Assembly: GCA_032622095.1 (NCBI GenBank)
Contig: CP136061.1
Location: forward strand, 2,174,001-2,238,000
Length of the DNA: 64,000 nucleotides
DNA from: Siphonodentalium dalli
Lineage: Eukaryota > Mollusca > Scaphopoda > Gadilida > Siphonodentaliidae
Reading direction: 5' to 3'
Numbering within the stretch: position 1 is the stretch's first letter; each line of letters opens with the position of its first letter. Positions 32,506-45,329 of this stretch are shown one piece after another. Position numbers and translations under genes: made by a program. The notes under the pieces were generated by a model. The model saw only the letters and a list, made by a program, of their open reading frames with translations, did not search any database and was not told the DNA's origin.

Positions 32506-32759
32506 TGATATTATAATTATATTATAATTTATATTTATGGCTAATAATATGATCTTGGTGGCGTTACCATTTCTGACTATGGTTTTCTTGTATTTTAGTG
32601 TCGACAAATTTAGCCGATTCCTAGAGTTGATCAAACTATCGCCGTCGGAGGGTTGCTCCTGGTCGCTGCGCGGGAATGGCTATCACATAGACACAAGCCG
32701 AATATTGATTAACTTATGGCAACCCCTCCTACAACGTAGGAACAGACACAGCTAGCATG

Positions 32760-34096
32760 GCGGGAGCGACTGGCAGCGTCGATTGTCCTGGATGCGTTAG
32801 CGGCTTGACCAATCCTGTTTCGGCTCCGTAGGAACCATCAGTCGGCGGTGGGTGGGTTTTCTGTTAAGGTCTGTATTTACACCCAGAGATTGGTCTTGTG
32901 TAGCAATAACGATCTCGTTGTTGTACCCTGTCACTTTACATATGCGGAGTAGCATGTCACCCGGGTCCATATAAAGCCCAGTCCCAAAGACAAAGCTGAC
33001 CTCGGGGCTGGCGTACTGTAGGACATTCTGATATCGCTTGATCGCCGAGGGGAGATCCACGGGGTGAAATTGCATCTTTCACGTTAGCAAAGAACTGCTT
33101 CTGATCGTCAAAGGCTGTCCCTGTCCCAAGATGTTGTGTTCTTGTCTGAGCTTGCGCCCATAGCATTGCCCACACGTAGTTCCCGATACTAGCGTTCAGC
33201 CTTTGAACCCCCGGCTGCGTGAACCCTTGCGACTTGTCCAGGATGAAGGTGCTCCAGGCGTTATCTGCACCATCCGAGTCCTGTTTGATGAAGTCCACGT
33301 GGCTGAGCTCATTTGTTGTTTCTTTTGTGAATGACATTCCACTGGGATAGTATGTCCCATCCGACGAGACATGGTGAGGTCCCTTGTTCGTCCACCAATT
33401 GTAGGTCCTGTCCCATCCATGGTTTGAGCCTATCCGTGTGTGGAGAGACCCTGCACTGCAACTTAGTTCGTACGCCCGTCGGTCATACGGGTTGTTAAAG
33501 GCATCTCAGGCCTTTTTCCTGTGGTAGTGGAGCCACCAGCTCGTCGATGATCCTGCGAACCTGGTAGTAGACGTGAAAGATATATAGAGATCGCAGAAAA
33601 GATTGTTTGAGTGAATGAGCGACTGGAACATCAACTTTTCCGCCACCCACGGACAGACATATGGTCTTGTGAAGACACACCACAACCCGTTGTTGAACAC
33701 CAGACGGCGCACTTTAGCTGGTTCTGCCAAAACTACATCGGACTGCTGCTCCATGTCTGTACTAGCTTGTCAGACTGGACTTTAGGAATCAGGTACTTAT
33801 GAAACTTATCAGGAAACTCAGCTTTAAAGGCGCCCGCGGATAGGTATTTCTGTATCTGGATATTGGAACGTGTTAGCTCTAGGTATTAAATTATATTTAA
33901 TCCCTGGCGTCTATTAGGCCGGTCCTGGTGATTGTATGCTACAAGCTTCCTTTGTAATTCCTTGCGGAGTTGCTGTTGTTCCATAGGAACTACTACGGGC
34001 CTGGCATGGGAACGCTCTTTCGGTGGAAAGTTTACCTGCTCGAGCTGTTACATATACTCCACGCAGGATATGGCTAAGTAGCAGATATTGGACCAC
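32760..34096 (-). pseudogene. Frameshifted coding relic of unknown (possibly viral or transposon) origin
   Basis: About 1.3 kb, visibly richer in G+C than its surroundings. On the minus strand it gives a chain of overlapping frames whose protein-like quality passes from one frame to another: 34096-33914, 33754-33506/33683-33495, 33337-32957 and 33075-32797. Locally the translation looks like a genuine globular protein (aromatic and charged residues well mixed, for example 'NASIGNYVWAMLWAQ' and 'YASPEVSFVFGTGLY'), and there are no introns. At least three frameshifts separate the pieces. I do not recognise the family: no polymerase, protease or transposase motif is seen. A captured structural gene of a DNA virus, or a gene of a large transposon, is possible; a processed host pseudogene is the other option. 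Confidence 0.55.
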
Positions 34097-34937
34097 TGGA
34101 GGTAGTCACGGAAATAGAGACATTAAAGACTATGCTATGTGCAGGTAGCCATTTTACTTCACCGTAACCACACACATCCATATCACGTCACAGTACCCAA
34201 TTACGTCGCAAACGAGTACACACACATATCCACGACATTATGTGGGTCGTGGATCGTAAGACCCTGAAAGGCTCCCGCCCCTCCCGAATCCAAAACAAAT
34301 TAAATCGAAAGTGTTGGGCCCCACATATGCAGCCCACCCTTAAATGTCCGCTATTAATGGAATGATCCGTGTTTCAACTTCCCGAGTGACGGGTGCGATC
34401 ATTATCATGGCGCATTGTTAGAATGTCACACCTACAGCTCCGATCTCCTTTCAGATACTATCCAATTAATGTCAATTTATGTTGGATATTTAGCTCAAGT
34501 CTATATTTTGGCCCCGTCGAAATACAGATTCATACAAGAAATATTGTTCGTGAATTGGAGCAATTTGATTGGCCGAGGGTGTGAACCGGTTTTTTAAATA
34601 TGATATATAAGATGGTTGTTTAACAAGTAATTACAGTCCTAAATCATATGATATGGTAAACGCTCTTTATGTCGGCTCACCAGTATATTGAGTACAGAAG
34701 TTATGTGTCCCCATGCATATAATTTGTTATCATGGTGGGAGATATTTCATGTATAGACCTTCCCATAAGAATACCACCACAAACAGATTTAAAATTACTC
34801 AACCCGAACAGAGAGTCCCCATATCATCAAGATACAACAACAACATTTTTTCAAAATACGCTTCAGTTATCAGAATCGACTAATTGCAACAAAATAATGC
34901 TAACCACTGTCAACTATGGTATCAAATTTTCCAAAAT
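34097..34937. other. No gene recognised
   Basis: Non-coding; overlapping short frames at 34393-34597 appear random. Confidence 0.4.
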
Positions 34938-35150
34938 GGAGCAATGGACGCACAAGTGAAGGTTAGTAATATGTCCCAAAATGAAGTCAGTTTATCGTCA
35001 GAATTTCAAATGTTATTGTGAAATTACACGGTATTTGTCAGTTGGTGAGAACTATTCTTCATTTCCATAACATTTTAACAAACTAATACTCATAAAAACT
35101 TTTTAAATATGAGGCCCATGATATACACAGGGGATGCTAAAAAACCCAAC
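34938..35150. repeat. 3.7-kb tandem unit, copy 0 (3' remnant)
   Basis: Starts at 'ggagcaatggacgcacaag' and matches 37490-37705 of copy 1 and the end of copy 3. It then jumps to the start of copy 1 at a shared 'caac', so the unit's last 1.3 kb is missing here, as if deleted across a 4-bp microhomology. Confidence 0.85.
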
Positions 35151-35422
35151 TAAGAACATGCCAAGTTTGACATTGGTCACGGTGAATTTCTACAGAATTA
35201 AAAAAATCAACCATTACTATAAGTTACTAAAAATCCAGCTTTCGGGGACACGTGGTCACTGACCTGTTATTGTTGTTGCCGTTCTTGTTGATGGTGTTGT
35301 TCTTGTTGTTGTTGATGTTGTTGTTGGTCCTGTTGTTGTTGGAAGTGTGTCTGCAAAGACACAATACACCTTTAAGCGTTTCTTGATTGTTGAATTTCCA
35401 TTGCTGAATATCTATTCTTCAG

Positions 35423-35668
35423 AAATGGCGATGCTATTATTGTCAAGCAATGATTGGAAATGGAAACGAGACGCTGCAGTATGCAATCATTACACACACC
35501 AATGACCTCGAGATCGTCTTGCTGTGCGGCGTATCGAGTGATGATATTCGCAACACACAGTACATGACGAAGCATTTCGGGATTATTCCAAAAACACTAC
35601 CCTGTGATTTGACAACACTCCACTTAAACGAGGGTGATTGCGTTTTGACTTTTCCGGATGACACATAA
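35423..35668 (+). pseudogene. Exon-like frame in tandem unit, copy 1
   Basis: Preceded by 'tatctattcttcag', a good acceptor. It reads KWRCYYCQAMIGNGNETLQ, then DLEIVLLCGVSSDDIR, then GDCVLTFPDDT and stop at 35666. In the other copies the last codon before this stop reads on (PDE…DIPERPLKKVTRDVSSHK), so the stop looks like a mutation. Two or three Cys in the first six residues and the long amphipathic body suggest a real domain. I do not recognise it. The (TTG)n tract just upstream could derive from a hydrophobic membrane segment, but this is speculative. Confidence 0.4.
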
Positions 35669-38469
35669 ACTGACATACCCGAAAGACTTCTGAAGAAAGT
35701 GACGAGAGATGTGAGTTCACACAAAGAGCTGTTTCAATAAGAATCGGACATTGACATAACATAATCTGACCCTACTCGTGGTATAGACGAATTGTCACAT
35801 TTGTTGCCAGATATATATATATATATAGTAGATTTTCTCACTGTGCATGACCGACTGGAGGAGTGGCAATGTTTGATGAGAGAGTTAGCAACCAGATGTT
35901 TGACTTGAAATAACATTGCCTTTCAATTGTTATCGATGTCCGTAAAATATGGACATTCGGTTCTATCTAGCGATGACATAAAAATGTGGTCATTAACATT
36001 AGGGACCGTTATATGACGCTATACGGAGAGAGAGAGGGGGAGGGAGAGAGAGAGAGACACTTGGTGTAAATTTTGTAATTGCAATTAAGTCTTCTTTGAA
36101 CCAACTGTATTATATGGGACGCGTCAATCGATCTGAATACCCATGTCAATGCATATGGCCGCCGCTCATCATGTGTCATGTTTGTGACTAATTATGTAGC
36201 CATATTGGTACGTAGAAATCAAGCGGATGGCATGTACTACTTTATCTAAGGCAGAGAATCGAGCTATTCGCAGAGAACCGAGCGCTCGGTTGAAAATCGG
36301 AGTCCTCAGCAGATAATCGGAATCGGAAAATAGAAACTCAATTTCCGTGCATTTCGGTATTAGTTTTTAACTTTTTATTTTTAAAAAAATGATAATTTCA
36401 CGATAGCGCTATGAAACCCATGAAAAACTGTTCTAATGTTGTTGATTTTTACGTTTTACGCCGCGATTGCTCGATAGAGAATCGGAATCGTCGCTCAAAA
36501 ATGCTCACGCAACTCGGTAGAGAACCGCATCGCCAGGAGAAGTTCCCCCACAGTGACTTGATTATTTACGAAACGTGGCCATATTGCCACATGTGTGTAG
36601 AGTTATCCATCTTCGTCCGCAATTTTGACCGAGGTCGTCTTTTTAACAAATAAATGAACATCTCGAGAAATAACAGACTTCACAATCGATATCTGATCAC
36701 TCGGAGCTTTGATGGGTGGGTTCCTCGACTCGAATAAAATATGTTTTACCCCAGAAGCCGAAGAAATAGTAATGTGGGAGCGTGAATTCGGAAAATGCAT
36801 CTTTAATTGTTTTAGTGATTGACAAATCCCATTATTAAAGTGACATTGATATGTGAAACTATTTGAACATGTCACACATACTGTACTTTAAGTGTGTGTA
36901 TTTGAATTGTCGTACGAGCTTGATAACACGGAAGGCCTATATATTCTTTCATTACCAAATGTATTTTATCGCGCGCGATGTTTGTCAGTGCACTGCGTAA
37001 AAATCCCGACGGTATCGATGTCCGCACATATAATAGTTAAAATATGTTAATTCACTTAGCTGATGTTGCATATGTCCGTTATATTTAAAAAAAATGAATT
37101 AAATACATGGTGTTTTCTAGGATGTTACTCGCTCTAAATACGTCATGATAACATACGTACGACTATATTACTAATATGACTATTCATATAGATGAAACTT
37201 GGAATAGAGAGCCCCAGATTATTGCAACGGTATAGCCACTCCAAGGTACATCTTATATAATAGCCCATACACCAACGACGGTATTGTCTGTGTTGTTATC
37301 AATTCAGTTAAATGTAATTATCACATGCTGATATGTAATACAATACAATACAATTACCCGGACAAATTCATCCCGTGTTCATCAATTTTCATTGAAAAGT
37401 GTGGAGACATTGTCATCATTCGCCATGTTATCGTCAAGTTAATACGACAATGTACCGGCAGTACACTATTACTTGGAAGGAGCAATGGAAGGAGCAATGG
37501 ATGCACAAGTGAAGGGTAGTAATATGTCCCATAATCGAGTCAGTTCATGGTCAGAATTTCAAATGTTATTGTGAAATTACACGATATTTATCAGTTGTTG
37601 AGAAAAAATCTTCATTTCCATAACATTTCTACAAATTAATACTCATAAAAACTTTTAAAATATGAGCCCCCTGATATACACTGGGGATGCTAAAAAATCA
37701 ACTATAACTCGCATTTGTTTTTTTTAAAAGAAGCTATAATGAAAATATGGTGAAGGTTCCCTGCTGAGGGCTCCGATTCTTTGCAACTTACTCGCGGCGA
37801 CTCCGGTTTTCTACAAATGTGCGGAGTAGTTTTTACATGTCCACATCTAACCCAATAATCATTTTGAAACAATTATTGGGCTAAAACAAGACATTGAATT
37901 GGGTTCACGTTACCTAAATACACTTATCTGCTCACAATTATAACATCTCTTTCTCACAAAGTTACGACATGCAAGCAATTACTAAGCACTTATCATATTG
38001 TTTCTCGAAGACATTATTTCTTTTCGCGTACACGTACATTTGACAGATCCAGTTCCTAAAGTTTCTGTACTGTTTGATCTATTTTATTTTATTGTATACC
38101 TCCTTGTAGGAGAAGAATTTATACATACATGGAAATATATATTATACAGCAAATGGAGATAATTAAGAAAACAGAACCGTTGCGTGGCTGATCGTATGCG
38201 TCATATCTTGAAGAGACCCGTCCATGTGAATGCGATTTTGTTTTATGCGCAAACAATAATTTATTTACACAAAGTAATTGTTACTGGATCAGATGACACA
38301 TCCCATAAATGAAGTTAGCCATGTCGAGAATTATAGTTTCTATGTTGGGCAATGGTTTTTTTTAATTTTTAGTATAAACTGGGGTAGGAATTGTGACTAT
38401 TATTGGAACTCTATATCATATCTGAAAGTAATTTTATTTTATGATACTTGTAAGTGAATTATATGTAAT

Positions 38470-38900
38470 AGTGTGCGTTTCTCCTGTTTATGTTTAGGCG
38501 CAGTGAAGGTAGTACGTCTACGAACGAGTTTTGTATTCTTTCTGTCCCTCGATTTTTGGGGGAGACTATTAAAATAGCCGGTGACGTCCGCCCGTCCATC
38601 GAGTCGTCGGGACGCCCGTGCGTCCGTCCACGCGGAAAGATTCCGGATGAAAACTTCATTTTTGGGATAACGGATCGAAACCAAATTCGGTATGCGAGCT
38701 TATGAGCTCGAGATACAGGTCAAGTTAGGTCCGGAGTTATGGCCCGTTTTTTTCGATTTATAATTTTGTCGTTTTGAGGTTTCCGGCTGATAATTTTAGA
38801 TTGTGTGATCGGATCTGAACCACATTTGGAATGTGAGTTTATGAGCTCCAAATACAGGTAAATTTCGAATATGGGTTCGGTCCGCCCAACTTTGCCGGAG
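38470..38900. repeat. Dispersed repeat inside the tandem unit
   Basis: Phrases such as 'cggatcgaaaccaaat', 'gagcttatgagctcgagata' and 'ggtccggagt(t/a)atgg' are present in copies 1 and 2 (42190-42640). The style resembles the 46.7-47.1 kb repeats. Confidence 0.6.
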
Positions 38901-39288
38901 TTATGGACCTTGTCGACTTAAAATTTGCCAAACATTTTTGGTTTCCATATGATAACTTTACTTTTAGTTACCTGGTTGATTTTAAATTCAACATGAAGAA
39001 CATGCCAAGTTTGATGTTGGTCACGGTGAATTTCGACAGAATTAAAAAAAAACAATATAAGTTACTAAAAATCCACCTTTCGGGGGACACGTGGTCACTG
39101 ACCTGTTATTGTTGTTGCTGTTGTTGTTCGTGTTGTTCTTGTTGATGTTGATGTCGTTGTTGTTGCTGTTGTTGTTGTTGTTGGTGGTGGTGTTGTTGTT
39201 GTAAGTATTTCTGCAAAGAGACAAGACACTTTTAAGCGTTTCGCCAGTCTTAATGTTGAATTTCCATTGCTGAATATCTATTCTTCAG

Positions 39289-39630
39289 AAATGGCTATGC
39301 TATTATTGTCAAGCAATGATTGGACATGGAAACGAGACGCTGGAGCTTACACTCATTACACACACCAATGACCTCGAGATCGTCTTGCTGTGCGGCGTAT
39401 CGAGTGATGATATTCGCAACACACCACAGAACATGACGAAGCATTTCGGGATTATTCCAAAAAACACCACCCTGTGATCTGGCAACACTCCACTTAAACG
39501 AGGGTGATTGCGTTTTGACTTTTCCGGATGAAACCGAAACTGACATACCCGAAAGACCTCTGAAGAAAGTGACGCGAGATGTGAGTTCACACAAAGAGCT
39601 GTTTCAAGAAGAATCGTACATTGACATGGC
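39289..39630 (+). pseudogene. Exon-like frame in tandem unit, copy 2
   Basis: Same acceptor and start (KWLCYYCQAMIGHGNETLE). A one-base change in an A-run near 39460-39466 shifts the frame after FGIIPK; beyond it the second frame continues with DLATLHLNEGDCVLTFPDET, then DIPERPLKKVTRDVSSHKEL and ends SYIDMA-stop near 39630. A further open frame (39621-39878; reads RLDEWQCFMRELATGCL) follows and is also present with lesions in copies 1 and 3. Confidence 0.4.
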
Positions 39631-39889
39631 ATAATCTGACCCTATACTCGTGGTATAGACGAATTGTCAGTTGTTGCCAGATATATACAGTAGATTTTCG
39701 CACTGTGCATGACCGACTGGATGAGTGGCAATGTTTCATGCGAGAGTTAGCAACCGGATGTTTGACTTTAAATAACATTGCCCTTCAATTGTTATCGATG
39801 TCCGTAAAATATGGATATTCGGTTCTATCTAGCGATGACATAGAAATGTGGTCATTAACATTAGGGACCATTATATGAAGCTATACATA

Positions 39890-39902
39890 GAGAGAGAGAG
39901 AG

Positions 39903-39967
<65 letters not shown>
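39890..39967. repeat. (GA)n microsatellite
   Basis: About 78 bp of almost pure AG dinucleotides. The equivalent sites in copies 1 (36027-36056) and 3 (43458-43466) are much shorter, so it expanded after the unit duplicated. Confidence 0.98.
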
Positions 39968-39970
<3 letters not shown>

Positions 39971-42709
39971 ACACTTGGTGTAAATTTTGTAATTGCAATT
40001 AAATGTTCTTTGAACCAACTGTATTATATGGGACAAGCCAATCGATTTGAATACCCATGTCAATGCATATGGCCGCCGCTCATCATGTGTCATGTTATGA
40101 CTAATTATGTAGCCATATTGGTAGAAATAAAGCGGATGGCATGTACTACTTTATCTAAGGCAGATAATCCAGCTATTCGCAGAGAACCGAGCGCTCGGTT
40201 GAGAATTGGAGTCCTCAGCAGATAATCGGAATCGGAAAATAGAAACTCAATTTCCGCGCATTTCGGGATTAGTTTTTAAATTTTTGTTTTTTGTTTACAA
40301 AAAGTGATGGTCAGTGACTATAATTTCACGTTAGCGCTATGAAACCCATAAAAAACTGTTCTAATGTTGTTGTTTCTTACGTTTTACGCCGCGATTGCTC
40401 GATAGAGAGTCGGACTCGTCGCTCAAAAATGCTCATGCAACTTGGTAGAGAACCGCATCACCAGGAGAAGTTCCCCCACATTGACTTGATTATTCACGAA
40501 ATGTGGCCGTATTGCCACTTGTTTGTAGAGTTATCCACCTTCGTCCGCAATTTTACCGAGGCCGTCTTTTTGACAAATAATTGAACATCTCGAGAAATAA
40601 CAGACTTCAAAATCGATATCTGATCACTCCGAGCTTTGATGGGTGGGTTCCTCGACTCGAATAAAATATGTTTTACCCCAGAAGCCGAAGAAATAGTAAT
40701 GTGGGAGCGGGAATTCGGAAAATGCATCTGTAATTGTTTTAGTGGTTGACAAGTCCCATTATTAAAGTGACATTCATATGTGAAACTATTTAAACATGTC
40801 ACATATACTATACATTTAAGTTTGTGTATTTGAGTTACCGTACGAGCTCGATAACACAGAAGGCCTATAGATTATTTCAATACCAAATGTATTTTATCGC
40901 GCGCGATGTTTGTCAGTGCACTGCGTAAAAATCCCGACGGTGTCGATGTCCGCACATATAATAGTTAAAATATGTTAGTTCACTTAGCTGATGTTGTATA
41001 TGTCCGTTATATTAATTTTTTTTAATTAAATACATGGTGTTTTCTAGGATGTTACTAGCTCTAAATACGTCATAATAACATACGTACCACTATATTACTA
41101 ATATGACTAATCATATAGATGAAACTTGGAATAGAAAGCCCCAGATTATTGTAACGGCATAGCCACCCAAGGTACACCTTCCTTAAGACCCCATACAACA
41201 ACGACGGTATTGTCTGTGTTGTTATCAATTCAGTTAAATGTAATTATCACATACTGATATGTAATACAATACAATACAATTACCCGGACAAATTCATCCC
41301 GTGTTCATCAATTTTCATTGAAATGTGTGGATATGAGATATTGTCATCATTCGCCATGTTATCGTCAAGTTATTAAGACAATTACCGGCAGTACACTATT
41401 GGTTGCAAGGAGCAATGGACGCACAAGTGAAGGCTACTAATAGTTGTCCCAAAATCGACACAGTTTATGGTCAGAATTTCAAAAGTTATTGTGAAATTAA
41501 ACGGTATTTGTCAGTTGGTGTGAACAATTCTTCATTTCCATAACACTTTTACAAACTAATACTCATAAAAACTTTAAAAATATGAAGCGCCTGATATATA
41601 CTGGGAATGCTAAAGAAAATCAACTATAACTCACATTTGTTTTTAGAAAATAAGCTATAATGAAAATATGGTGAAGGTTCCGGTTCTCTGTTGAGGGCTC
41701 CGATTCTTTGCAACGTACTCGCGGTGGTTCCGGTTTTCTACAAATGTGCGGAGTAGTTTTTACATGTCCACATCTAACGCCATAATCATGTTAAAACAAC
41801 TATTGGGTTAAACACGATATTTGTATTGTGTTCACGTTACCTAAATACAGTTAACTGCTCACAATTATAGCATCTCTTTCTCACAAAGTTACGACATGCA
41901 AGCAATTACTAAGCACTTATCATATTGTTTCTCGAGGACATTTTTTCTCTTCGCGTACACGTGCATTTGACAGATCTAGTTCCTAAAGTTTCTGTATTGT
42001 TTGATAGGTATAACAAAATACGTTTCAGTCAGCGGAATAATAAATTGGGCTTATGTCACTGGGCAATGTTTTTTTTTTTTAGTATAAACTGGGGCAGGAA
42101 TTGTGACTATTATTGGAACTCTATAACAGTTCTGAAAGTTATTTTATTTTATGATACTGTTAAGTGAATTATATGTAATAGTGTGCGTTTCTCATGTTTA
42201 TGTTGAGGCGCAGTGAAGGAAATACTTCTACGAACGAGTTTTTATTCTTTCTGTCCCTCGATTTTTGGGGGAGACTATTAAAATAGCCGGTGTCCGTCCA
42301 TCGAGTCGTCGGGACGCCCGTGCGTCCGTCCGTGCGGAAAGATTCCGGATGAAAACTTCATTTTTGGGCTAACGGATCGAAACCAAAAAACGGATCGAAA
42401 CCAAATTTGGTATGCGAGCTTATGAGCTCGAGATAGAGGTCACGTTAGGTCCGGAGTAATGGCCCGATTTTTGGATTTAGAATTTTGACGTTTTGAGGTT
42501 TCCGGGTGATACTTTTAGATTGTGTGATCGGATCGGAACCAAATTTTAAATGTGAGTTTATGAGCTCAAAATACAGGTAACTTTCGAATATGGGTTCCCG
42601 TCCGCCCAATTTTTCCGCGGTTATGGACCTTGTCGTCTTAAAATTTGCCGATTATTTTGGTTTTCGGGTGATAACTTGACTTTTAGTTACCTGGTTGATT
42701 TTAAATTCA

Positions 42710-44934
42710 ACATTAAGAATATGCCAAGTTTGAAGGTGGTCACGGTGAATTTCGACAGAATTAAAAAAATCAACCATTACACTAAGCTACTAAAAATCCA
42801 CCTTTCGGGGGACACGTGGTCACTGACCTGTTATTGTTGTTGCTGTTGTTGTTCTTGTTGTTGTTGATGTTGTTGTTCGTCTTGTTGTTGTTGGAAGTGT
42901 TTCTGCAAAGAGACAAGACGTATTTTATTGTATACCTCCTTGTAGGAGAAGAATATATACATACATGAATATTTATTCTTCAGAAATGGCGATGCTAGTA
43001 TTGTCAAGCAATGATTGGACATGGGAACGAGCATTTCGGGATTATTCCAAAATCACCACCCTGTGATCTGGCAACACTCCACTTAAACGAGGGTGATTGC
43101 GTTTTGACTTTTCCGGACGAAACCGACACCGACATACCCGAAAGACCTCTGAAGAAAGTGACGCGAGATGTGAGTTCACACAAAAAGCTGTTTCATGACA
43201 GAATCTGACCCTTCTCGTGGTATAGACGAATTGTCACAGTTGTTGCCAGATATATATAGTAGATTTTCTCATTGTGGACGACCGACTGGAGGAGTGGCAA
43301 TATTTCATGCCAGTGTTAGCAACCGGATGTTTGACTTTAAATAACATTGCCTTTGAATTGTTTATCGATGTCTGTAAAATATGGATATTCGGTTCTATCT
43401 AGCGATGACATAAAAATGTGGTCATTAACATTAGGGACCATTATAGGACGCTATACAGAGAGAGGGACACACTAGGTGCAAATTTTGTAATTGCAATTAA
43501 GTGTTCTTTGAACCAACTGTATTATATGGGACGCGCCAATCGATCTAAATACCCATGTCAATGCATATGGCCGCCGCTTATCATGTGTCATGTTTATGAC
43601 TAATTATGTAGCCATATTGGTAGAAATCAAGCGGATGGCATGTACTACTTTATCTAAGGCAGAGAATCGAGCTATTCGCAGAGAACCGAGTGCTCGGTTG
43701 AGAATCGAAGTCCTCAGCAGAGAATCGGAATCGGAAAATAGAAACTCAATTTCCGTGCATTTCGGGATTAGTTTTAAACTTTTTTGTTTACAAAAAGTGA
43801 TGGTCAGTCACTATAATTTTACAATAGGACTATGAAACCCATGAACAACTGTTCTAATGTTGTTGTTTTTTACGTTTTACTCCGTGATTGCTCGATAATG
43901 AATCAGAATCGTTTGTAGAGTTATCCGAGGCCGTCCTTTTGACAAATAATTGAACATCTCGAAAAATAACATACTTCAAAATCGATATCTGATCACTCCG
44001 AGCTTTGATGGGTGGGTTCCTCGACTCGAATAAAATATGTTTTACACCAGAAGCCGAAGAAATAGTAATGTGGGAGCGTATATTTGGAAAATGCATCTTT
44101 AATTGTTTTAGTGGTTGACAAATCCCATTATTAAAGTGACATTGATATGTGAAACTATTTAAACATGTCACACATACTGTACATTTAAGTGTGTGTATTT
44201 GAGTTATCGTACGAGCTTGATAACACGGAAGGCCTATATATTATTTCAATACCAAATGTATTTTATCGCGCGCGATGTTTGTCAGTGCACTGCGTAAAAA
44301 TCCCGACGGTATCGATGTCCGCACATATAATAGTTAAAATATGTTAGTTCACTTAGCTGATGTTGTATATGTCCGTTATATTTAAAAAAATTAAATTAAA
44401 TACATGGTGTTTTCTAGGATGTTACTAGCTCTAAATACGTCATGATAACATACGTACCACTATATTACTAATATGACTAATCATGTAGATGAAACTTGGA
44501 ATAGAGAGCCCCAGATTATTGCAACGGCAAGGTACATCTTCTTTAAGACCCCATACACCAACGACGGTATTGTCTGTGTTGTTATCAATTCAGTTAAATG
44601 TAATTATCACATACTGATATGTAATACAATACAATACAACTACCCGGACAAATTCATTCCGTGTTCATCAATTTTCACTGAAATGTGTGGATATGAGACA
44701 TTGTCATCATTCGCCATGTTATCGTCAAGTTATTACGACAATTCACCGGCAGTACACTATTGTTTGGAAGGAGCAATGGAAGGGTCAATGGACGCACAAG
44801 TGAAGGTTAGCAATATATGTCCCAAAATCGAGTTAGTTTATGGTCAGAATTTCAAAAGTTATTGTGAAATTACACGGAAATTGTCAGTTGGTGAGAAAAA
44901 TTCTTCATTTCCATAACATTTTTACAAACTAATA
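42710..44934. repeat. 3.7-kb tandem unit, copy 3 (truncated)
   Basis: Third copy with internal deletions (about 300 bp removed around 42920-43030 relative to copy 2). It ends at 44934 in the phrase 'tacaaactaata', after which sequence is unrelated. An open frame of 147 codons near its end (44473-44916) corresponds to interrupted frames in copies 1 and 2 and has no recognised motif. Confidence 0.9.
42984..43208 (+). pseudogene. Exon-like frame in tandem unit, copy 3
   Basis: Carries a TAG four codons after the acceptor and an internal deletion that removes the DLEIVLLCGV segment, then continues with DLATLHLNEGDCVLTFPDET and ends HDRI-stop. Lesions differ from those of copies 1 and 2. Confidence 0.4.
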
Positions 44935-45329
44935 AGTTTAAGGAAGACAAATAATAGGGAACCATGGTATGCTGATGTGACATAATTATGGATGTGACAT
45001 TTCGGTGATAATTGCATTAAAACGGGTCAAGTCACATCAAGGTATAATAGGTACACGTATGGCCCCCTCACATTCGACAAAGTCGCTGTGTGTTTCTATA
45101 TACACAAGCTGGGCAACCCGGTGTTGCTCGGGTAAATATGTGTACCATATTAGGGCCCAACAAGTCATTTAAATTAACTATTGGTCACCGGAGGTAAACA
45201 TAACATATTGCATGACATGTTTCGTGCTAAGTTATCTCTATACAATTACTCTATCGTTTAAGAGGATAAAAACGCTCTTTATTGCTAATTATTAGAGCCT
45301 CTTTAAATAATTTGATGCAAACTTCAAAT

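Larger units (their letters stand above)
35151..38990. repeat. 3.84-kb tandem unit, copy 1
   Basis: Full unit in order: 'aagaacatgccaagtttg' start, (TTG)n tract (35261-35345), exon-like frame (35423-35668), short GA tract, 'agcgctcggtt' region, a long AT-rich middle, and a 0.4-kb dispersed repeat at the end. Copy 2 repeats it about 3845 bp later with high identity. Confidence 0.93.
38991..42709. repeat. 3.72-kb tandem unit, copy 2
   Basis: Second full unit. It differs by a long (GA)n expansion (39890-39967), an extended (TTG)n tract ending in 'gtaagt' (39102-39205) and small indels. Confidence 0.93.

Noticed and set aside
38903-39224. Poly-Cys (plus) and poly-Asn (minus) frames
   Set aside because: Both are readings of the (TTG)n tract; the hydrophobic Leu/Val reading was noted as a possible membrane segment but is not supported by equal borders in all copies.
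39848-40225. Open frame with a long Arg-Glu repeat
   Set aside because: It is a direct translation of the (GA)n microsatellite.
44473-44916. 147-codon open frame in copy 3 of the tandem unit
   Set aside because: The equivalent regions of copies 1 and 2 are interrupted or shifted and no motif is seen, so it is not listed as a gene.
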